From: Panicum virgatum
Lineage: Eukaryota; Streptophyta; Magnoliopsida; Poales; Poaceae
NCBI RefSeq assembly: GCF_016808335.1
Contig: NC_053146.1
Location: 3,883,015 to 3,947,014 of the forward strand
Direction: 5' to 3'
Length of the DNA stretch: 64,000 bases
Made by a program: the position numbers and the translations under genes. Of this stretch, positions 58,830 through 64,000 are shown piece by piece. Below the pieces are notes generated by a model that worked only from the letters and a program-made list of their open reading frames with translations, was not told where the DNA came from and searched no databases. How positions within the stretch are numbered: position 1 is the stretch's first letter; every line of letters starts with the position of its first letter.

Positions 58830-59170
58830 TGGCGGCGCTCTGGCAGGCCGGCCTGCACTTACGGCGAGGAGGGGCGGAGCGGTCCAAGGGACGGCGGCAT
58901 CGACACGGCGAGGGGGCAGCGGCGGCCAAAGGGGCGGCGGCGTCGAGGCGGCCGGCGTCGAGGAGGCGCGCAGGGGAGGCCGGCGTCGAGGAGGCGCGCA
59001 GAGGAGGCGCCAAGGGGAATGGCGGCGGTGCACCGGGGTTCGGCGTCGACGGGTCGTCGAGGAAGCCGAAGAGGTCAAGGCGAGGCGGCAGAGCGCGCGG
59101 GGCGGCGGCGGAGGACGATCGGCGCGGTGCGTGGAAGGAAGAAGCTGTGAGGAAGAAGAGAAGAACACGG
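58830..59170 (-). other. GC-rich leader/first-exon candidate of the CACTA second gene
   Basis: A sharp GC-rich island directly downstream (on the minus strand) of an internal TATA box, starting with a CT-rich leader (cttcttccttcc). It repeats gccggcgtcgaggaggcgcgcag twice (~58966-59001). An open frame exists but encodes only Pro/Ser/Arg-rich sequence, so a noncoding leader is likely. Confidence 0.45.
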
Positions 59171-59172
59171 CC

Positions 59173-59179
59173 TTATATA
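59173..59179 (-). promoter_or_regulatory. Internal TATA box of the CACTA second gene
   Basis: tatataa on the minus strand in the context gtgtatataaggcc. It lies right after a cluster of subterminal-type repeats (59192-59275), the same arrangement as at the right end of the element. Confidence 0.55.
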
Positions 59180-59189
59180 CACGAAAGGC

Positions 59190-59285
59190 CTTAGACACCG
59201 GGTGATAATTTCAACCGGTGCCTTTGAGGGCCTAAGGCACCTGGTGATAATTCCACCCAGTACTTTAACCGGTGCCTAAGGCTGC
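59190..59285. repeat. Internal block of CACTA subterminal-type repeats
   Basis: ttagacaccgggtgataatttcaaccggtgcc and its relatives occur about four times in 95 bp (quoted in part). They match the accgg(t/g) words at both ends of the element, yet lie in its middle. Confidence 0.75.
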
Positions 59286-59410
59286 TGAAATATTTGTACT
59301 TTAAAGCTTTTGCCGCCAAACCTACCAAAAGCAACGTGTAACACAGAGGTAACCCTAAGTTTTCTAATCGCAGAGGCCCGGGTTCGACTCCCACGCGCCA
59401 CTTTTTTTTT

Positions 59411-59890
59411 GCATAATAAATCAAATAATTGCATAATAAATCATTTAAATGCACAATAATTTTAATTACTACATAATAAATCATTTAGGCGCATAACTAA
59501 TTATTTTAATTGCATAATAAATTATAATAAATCAAATAATTGCATAATAAATCATTTAAATGCACAATAATTTTAATTACCACATAATAAATCATTTAGG
59601 TGCATAACTAATTATTTTAATTGCATAATAAATCATAATAAATCAAATAATTGCATAATAAATCATTTAAATGTACAATAATTTTAATTACTACATAATA
59701 AATCATTTAGGTGCATAACTAATTATTTTAATTGCATAATAAATCAAATAATTGTATAATAAATCATTTAAATGCACAATAATTCTAATTACTACATGAT
59801 AAATCATTTAGGTGCATAACTAATCATTTTAATTGCATAATAAATAATAATATATCAAATAATTGCATAATAAATCATTTAATTGCCCAA
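59411..59890. repeat. ~111-bp AT-rich minisatellite, about four copies
   Basis: The landmark tcaaataatt recurs at 59421, 59532, 59643, 59744 and 59855 (spacing 111, 111, 101, 111). Each unit also has aatgcacaataatt and taggtgcataact words. It lies between the 3' end of the transposase gene and the internal promoter. Confidence 0.92.
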
Positions 59891-59980
59891 TAAATCAATT
59901 CATTGCCTAAGAAATATGATAATGTTCACAGAAAATATTATAAGACATAATCATTCAACTAAGGGAATATTAACGATGGT

Positions 59981-62900
59981 TCACTTTACAATCGTCCCTT
60001 CATTATGATCATGACGTGCGTACGGAGCCTCCTCTTCGGCTAAAAGAATATTTGTGTCAACCTCCACTGCGTACGGAGTCATATCTTCAACCTTATTGTA
60101 TTCTTCTTCATCTGTGACATCGTCGACTCCCACAATTTTCTTTTTTCCTGCCAGAACAATATGGCGCTTTGGCTCATCTCCGGCACCTACAAATCTTGAT
60201 TTATTCCTGGACTTGTCCTTTCTCGGTTTGCTAGACATGACCTGCACATAGAAAACTTGAGTGACATCTTTAGCTAGGACGAATGGTTCGTCTCGATAGC
60301 CAAGCTCTTTGAGGTCTACCGTTGTCATTCCGTACTCGTCAATATCGACACCTTTTCCTGTGAGTTTAACCTATTGACAACGAAATAGAGGTATTTTCAA
60401 CGGCCCATAGTCGAGTTCCCAGATCTCTTCAATGTAACCAAAATATGAGTTCGTTTGGCCACAAGAGTCGGTGGCATCTATACGGACACCACTATTTTGA
60501 TTGGTGCTCTTGTTATCTTGGGGCTCTTGTATAAAATGTGTAACCATTAATTTCATATCCTTGGTACATCAAGATTGAATTTGCCGGACCCCTGGCCAGC
60601 CAAGCTAGCTGCTCATGAATTTGATCGTTAGCCATGACTTCCTTCTGCAACCAGGTGGCGAATGTACCGTTATGATGTTTTGTAATCCATGTCTCAGACT
60701 TCAAAGGGTATATGCTTCGCACAATTTGCATGTGCTCCTCCATGTATGGAGCCACCAAGGCTGATTGTTGCAGAACTGTGAGATGTGCTTTGCTCAACGT
60801 GGCATGATCTGAGGCATTTACAGATTTTCTTCCAAGTGTGCCCTTTCCAATCAGCCGCCCCTCATGACGTGATACTGGAATCCCAATTGGGCAGAGTTCT
60901 TCCACATAGTCAACACAAAACTCAATGACCTCCTCTGTGACGTAACCCTTCGCAATGCTTCCTTCTGGACGAGCCCGATTATGAACGTATTTCTTTAGGA
61001 CTGCAAAATATCGTTCAAAAGGGAACATATTATGAAGGAAAACAGGACCGAGAATACCAATCTCTTTGAACAGGTGAACTAGAAGATGCGTCATAATATT
61101 GAATAATGATGGAGGAAATATCATTTTAAGACTGACTAAACTTTGAACAACATCCTCTTGTAGGCTGCTTAAACTCGATGGATCGATTGCCTTCTGAGAA
61201 ATTGTGTTGAGAAAGGCACATAGCTTTATGATTGTTGCTCGAACATTAGCTGGTAGAATACCTCTAAGTGCAACTGGAATCAATTGCGTCATCAACACGT
61301 GACAGTCATGGGACTTTACGTGTGCGAACTTCTTCTCTTTCAAGTTCAGTAGCCTCTTTATATTCAAAGAGTAGCCTGATGGGACCTTGATACTGTTCAA
61401 ACAGTCGAACATACTTTGCTTCTCTTCCTTACTAAGAGTGTAGCACGCAGGACCTAGATAATGACGTCATTTATCCCTTTTTTCTGGATGTAGGGCGGCC
61501 CGTTGTTTCATACGTTGAAGATCTTGCCGCGCTTCCAATGTATCCTTTGACTTACCGTAGACACCAATGAAGCCTATAAGGTTCACACAAAGATTTTTTG
61601 TTAGGTGCATCACATCAATTGCGTAGCAGACCTCTAAGACTTCCCAATAAGGTAACTCCCAAAAAATACTCTTCTTCTTCCACATAGGTGCACGTCCGTC
61701 ATCACTCTGCACTGATCTGCTGCTGGGTCTTTTTCCGAATACTACTTTTATATCTTTGACCATTTCAAACACCATTTTCCCACAACGGTGCCTAGGCTTG
61801 GTATAATGATCTGCCTTTCCATCGTAGTGAGCATGCCTCCTCCTTAATGGGTGCTTGATCGGAAGAAATCGACGATGACCCATATACACGATCTTCCTAC
61901 AGTGCTTGAGCTACATGCTGTCGGTTTCTTCTAAACAATGGGTGCATGCCCTATAACCCTTATTGGATTGTCCAGAGAGGTTACTTAGTGCGGGCCAATC
62001 GTTGGTGGTTACGAAAAGCAATGCACGAAGGTTAAAATGATCCTCTGCGTGCGCATCCCACATACGAACACCCTCCTCTTTCCAAAACAATAGAAGATCC
62101 TCAATCAGTGGTTTCAGATACACATCTATATCGTTACCGGGTTGCTTCGGGCCAGGGATAAGCACCGGCATCATAATGAATTTCTGCTTCATACACAACT
62201 AGGGAGGAAGGTTGTATATACAGAGTGTCACAGGCCAGGTACTATGGCCACTGCTCTGCTCATCGAAAGGATTCATGCCATCCGTACTTAAGCCGAATCT
62301 TATATTCCTCGCATCATTTGCAAATATTGGGAATGTTCTGTCCAATTTTCTCCACTGCGACCCATCAGCGGGGTGCCTCAACATATTGTATTGCTTACGT
62401 TCTTCTGTGTGCCATTGCATCAATTTAGCATTCGTTTTGTTTATGAACAAACGTTTCAGACGTGGTATTAGAGGAAAATACCACACCACCTTGGCAGGCA
62501 CCCTCTTCTTGACACGCATCCCCTCAACATCGCCTAGATCATCTCGAGGGATCTTATACCGGCATGCGTTGCATACAGGGCATGAATCCAAATTTTCATA
62601 CTCACCTCGATATAGGATGCAGTCATTAGGACAAGCATGTATCTTCTGTGCCTCTAATCCTAAAGGACAAATAATTTTTTTTGCCTCGTATGTTGTCTCC
62701 GGCAAGGTGTTACCCTCAGGGAGTAAGTTTTTTATAAGTTTCAGCAACTCCTCGAATCCCTTGTCAGACAAACCATTTGATGCCTTCCATTGCAATAATT
62801 TCAATGTTGTACCCAACTTCTTTTGGTCTTCTTTGCAATCAGGGTACAATAATATTCTGTAGTCCTCCAACATATGCTTCAGATCTCTCGATCCCTTTTC

Positions 62901-63308
62901 TGTTTCGCAACCTTCCTCAGCTTCGTGCAACATCTGACCAAGATCATCTTCTACAACATATCCTTCAGTATCTTCTTCAGGCTCACCCATTGCAGTGTCA
63001 TTGAAAAAGAAATTATAATTGGCTGCAAAGTCAGGAATCCTGTCCTCTTCTTCTACATTATTATCCAGCACAATTCCTCTTTCGCCATGCTTGGTCCAAA
63101 CATAGTAGTTCGGTATGAAACTACTATTGAACAAGTGACTATGGATGGTTCTTGATGATGAGTAATGCTTCTCATTCTTACAGAATTTGCATGGACAACG
63201 AACGAAACCGCCATACTTGTGTTTCTCGGCCGCTTCTATGAATTCATGCACGCCATCCATGAACTCCTTTGAACGTCGGTCGGCCATGTACATCCATTGC
63301 CGACTCAT
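59981..63308 (-). pseudogene. CACTA transposase (tnp2 family), decayed
   Basis: Catalyses element excision and integration. Start ATG 63308 (MSRQWMYMADRRSKEF), the usual opening of the N-terminal Transpos_assoc domain, which has the Cys pattern CPCKFCKN. The tnp2 DDE core follows: LSTDGMNPFDEQSSGHSTWPV (in part), the GPKQPGNDIDVYL motif, CHxC-type ACTHCLEE and MGHRRFLP (62300-61850). Then come DUF4218 (LLVHLFKEIGILGPVFLHNMFPFERY in part, ~61060) and DUF4216 (IPLFRCQ and EYGMTTVDL, ~60380-60310). Stops are TAG 62199-62201, TAG 61911-61913, TGA 61467-61469 and TAG 60371-60373, with one frameshift around 60515-60550. At most of these sites the family has Trp (TGG). An acidic tail ends at 59981. 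Confidence 0.92.
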
Positions 63309-63359
63309 CTGGGTCCACAATACATTTATATACATCATTGTACTGTAAAAATAGTTCAT

Positions 63360-63719
63360 TCATACTACCAATTTATAACAATATATTTATATAATTGATA
63401 ATGCATATAACTATAATAAATAGATACTATTCACTTATCAAATAAATTGATAAAACATATAAATACAATAATTTGATAGTATTCAAATATCAAATAAATT
63501 GATAACGCATATAACTACAATAAGATGCTACAAATAAAAATAATTATCACATGTATAAACTAAATCAAGTAATAACTATTTCTAAAAATTAATTGCTAAG
63601 TTATAAAGAAAAATAACTAACCTTTTTTCAAAAAAAAGCAAAAAATCACCTCCCCTCACCTCACTCAGCTGCCATGAACAGTGAGTTCACGGCAGCTTGA
63701 GGGGGGGGAGGGGCTGGGG
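63360..63719. other. 5' leader region of the CACTA transposase gene
   Basis: AT-rich noncoding sequence between promoter and ATG. It contains a short hairpin (agctgcc ... ggcagct, ~63667-63697) near the expected transcription start. Confidence 0.5.
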
Positions 63720-63727
63720 TATTTATA
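63720..63727 (-). promoter_or_regulatory. TATA box of the CACTA transposase gene
   Basis: tataaata on the minus strand in the context gagcctataaatacccc, directly inside the right subterminal repeat array and about 410 bp before the transposase ATG. Confidence 0.65.
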
Positions 63728-63734
63728 GGCTCGG

Positions 63735-63990
63735 GCCAAAGGCACTGGTTGGTTTCAATGACCCGGTGCTAAATTTTGTTCAATAGCACCGGGTCAAAGC
63801 ACCAACCGGTGCCTTAGGCCCGAGCTCCTGACAGCTGCCACGTTTCATCACCTTAGGAACCGGTTATTACCATCAACCAGTGCCTATATCGCCGCCTTCA
63901 TTTGGTACCGGGTAGTGGTTCAAACCGGTTCCTATGCTGACGCATTGGAACCGGTTGGAACCACCACCCGGTGCCAATTGTCCTCCACTA
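63735..63990 (-). repeat. CACTA right subterminal repeat array (5' end of element)
   Basis: About ten accggt/caaccag-type words in both orientations (ggcactggttgg, gcaccaaccggtgcc, ggaaccggttgg and others), matching 53455-53680. The terminal CACTA itself lies beyond base 64000. Confidence 0.85.
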
Positions 63991-64000
63991 GGTCAGTCGA

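Larger units (their letters stand above)
53434..64000 (-). mobile_element. En/Spm (CACTA) transposon, minus orientation, running past the window end
   Basis: The terminus cactactagaaaacaggcc begins at 53434. Subterminal repeats (accggttgg, ccaaccggtacc, caaccggtgcc and inverses) fill 53455-53680 and recur at 63735-63985. Two minus-strand genes lie between: a tnp2-type transposase (63308-59981) and a TNPA/Ulp1-type gene (57606-54200). The right terminal CACTA is not in the window, so the other TIR and the 3-bp duplication cannot be checked. The density of subterminal repeats at 63735-63985 suggests that the end is close. Both genes carry stops and frameshifts, so this copy is not autonomous. 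Confidence 0.93.

Noticed and set aside
58818..59198. Pro/Ser/Arg-rich ORF in the CACTA element
   Set aside because: Lies right after an internal TATA box and is better explained as GC-rich leader. No domain.

Overview
This window is nuclear DNA from a grass (Poaceae). Evidence for this is Stowaway, Tourist/PIF-Harbinger, hAT and Mutator-type short elements of the grass kind, a Tat-type Ty3/gypsy element, a plant Ty1/copia element, a large En/Spm (CACTA) element, and one very GC-rich, intronless CC-type glutaredoxin gene. A panicoid grass is my guess from overall familiarity. I see nothing bacterial or organellar and no CRISPR.

Layout. 1-~870: inner part of a long-TIR Mutator-like element whose left end lies outside the window. 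1914-15456: one rearranged gypsy insertion with 5-bp target duplication catat. It carries three LTR copies (two damaged), a frameshifted gag, a decayed integrase, no protease/RT/RNase H, and an antisense multi-exon gene coding for a 'putative gypsy type transposon' (Transposase_28-like) coiled-coil protein. 15457-39800: gene-poor sequence full of small elements, several with exact ends and target duplications (a GC-rich Harbinger-type element at 17805-18631; hAT-type elements at 28601-29128 and 33163-33737; Stowaway and Tourist MITEs). It holds one possible small host gene (25928-26176, minus). 40316-~41150: the only confident intact host gene, a ROXY-type glutaredoxin. 42869-44495: a ~163-bp tandem array built from one arm of a fold-back MITE, with three-unit higher-order structure. 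45369-50619: a nearly complete copia element on the minus strand (target duplication gaaac) with one continuous gag-pol frame broken by four TAG codons. 53434-64000: a minus-strand CACTA element running out of the window, with a tnp2 transposase gene and a second gene joining a TNPA-like region to a Ulp1-type cysteine protease.

How the parts relate. The retroelements and the CACTA element are all decayed. Their premature stops are almost all TAG or TGA, none TAA, each explainable by one C-to-T change on one strand. This fits deamination of methylated cytosine in silenced DNA. The glutaredoxin has its own TATA box, a CT-rich leader region, an intact CCMC active site and the C-terminal ALWL motif that ROXY proteins use with TGA transcription factors. 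It looks functional and sits alone among transposons.

Limits: all calls are from reading the sequence. Splice sites are judged by eye, family names rest on remembered motifs, and identity counts are manual.
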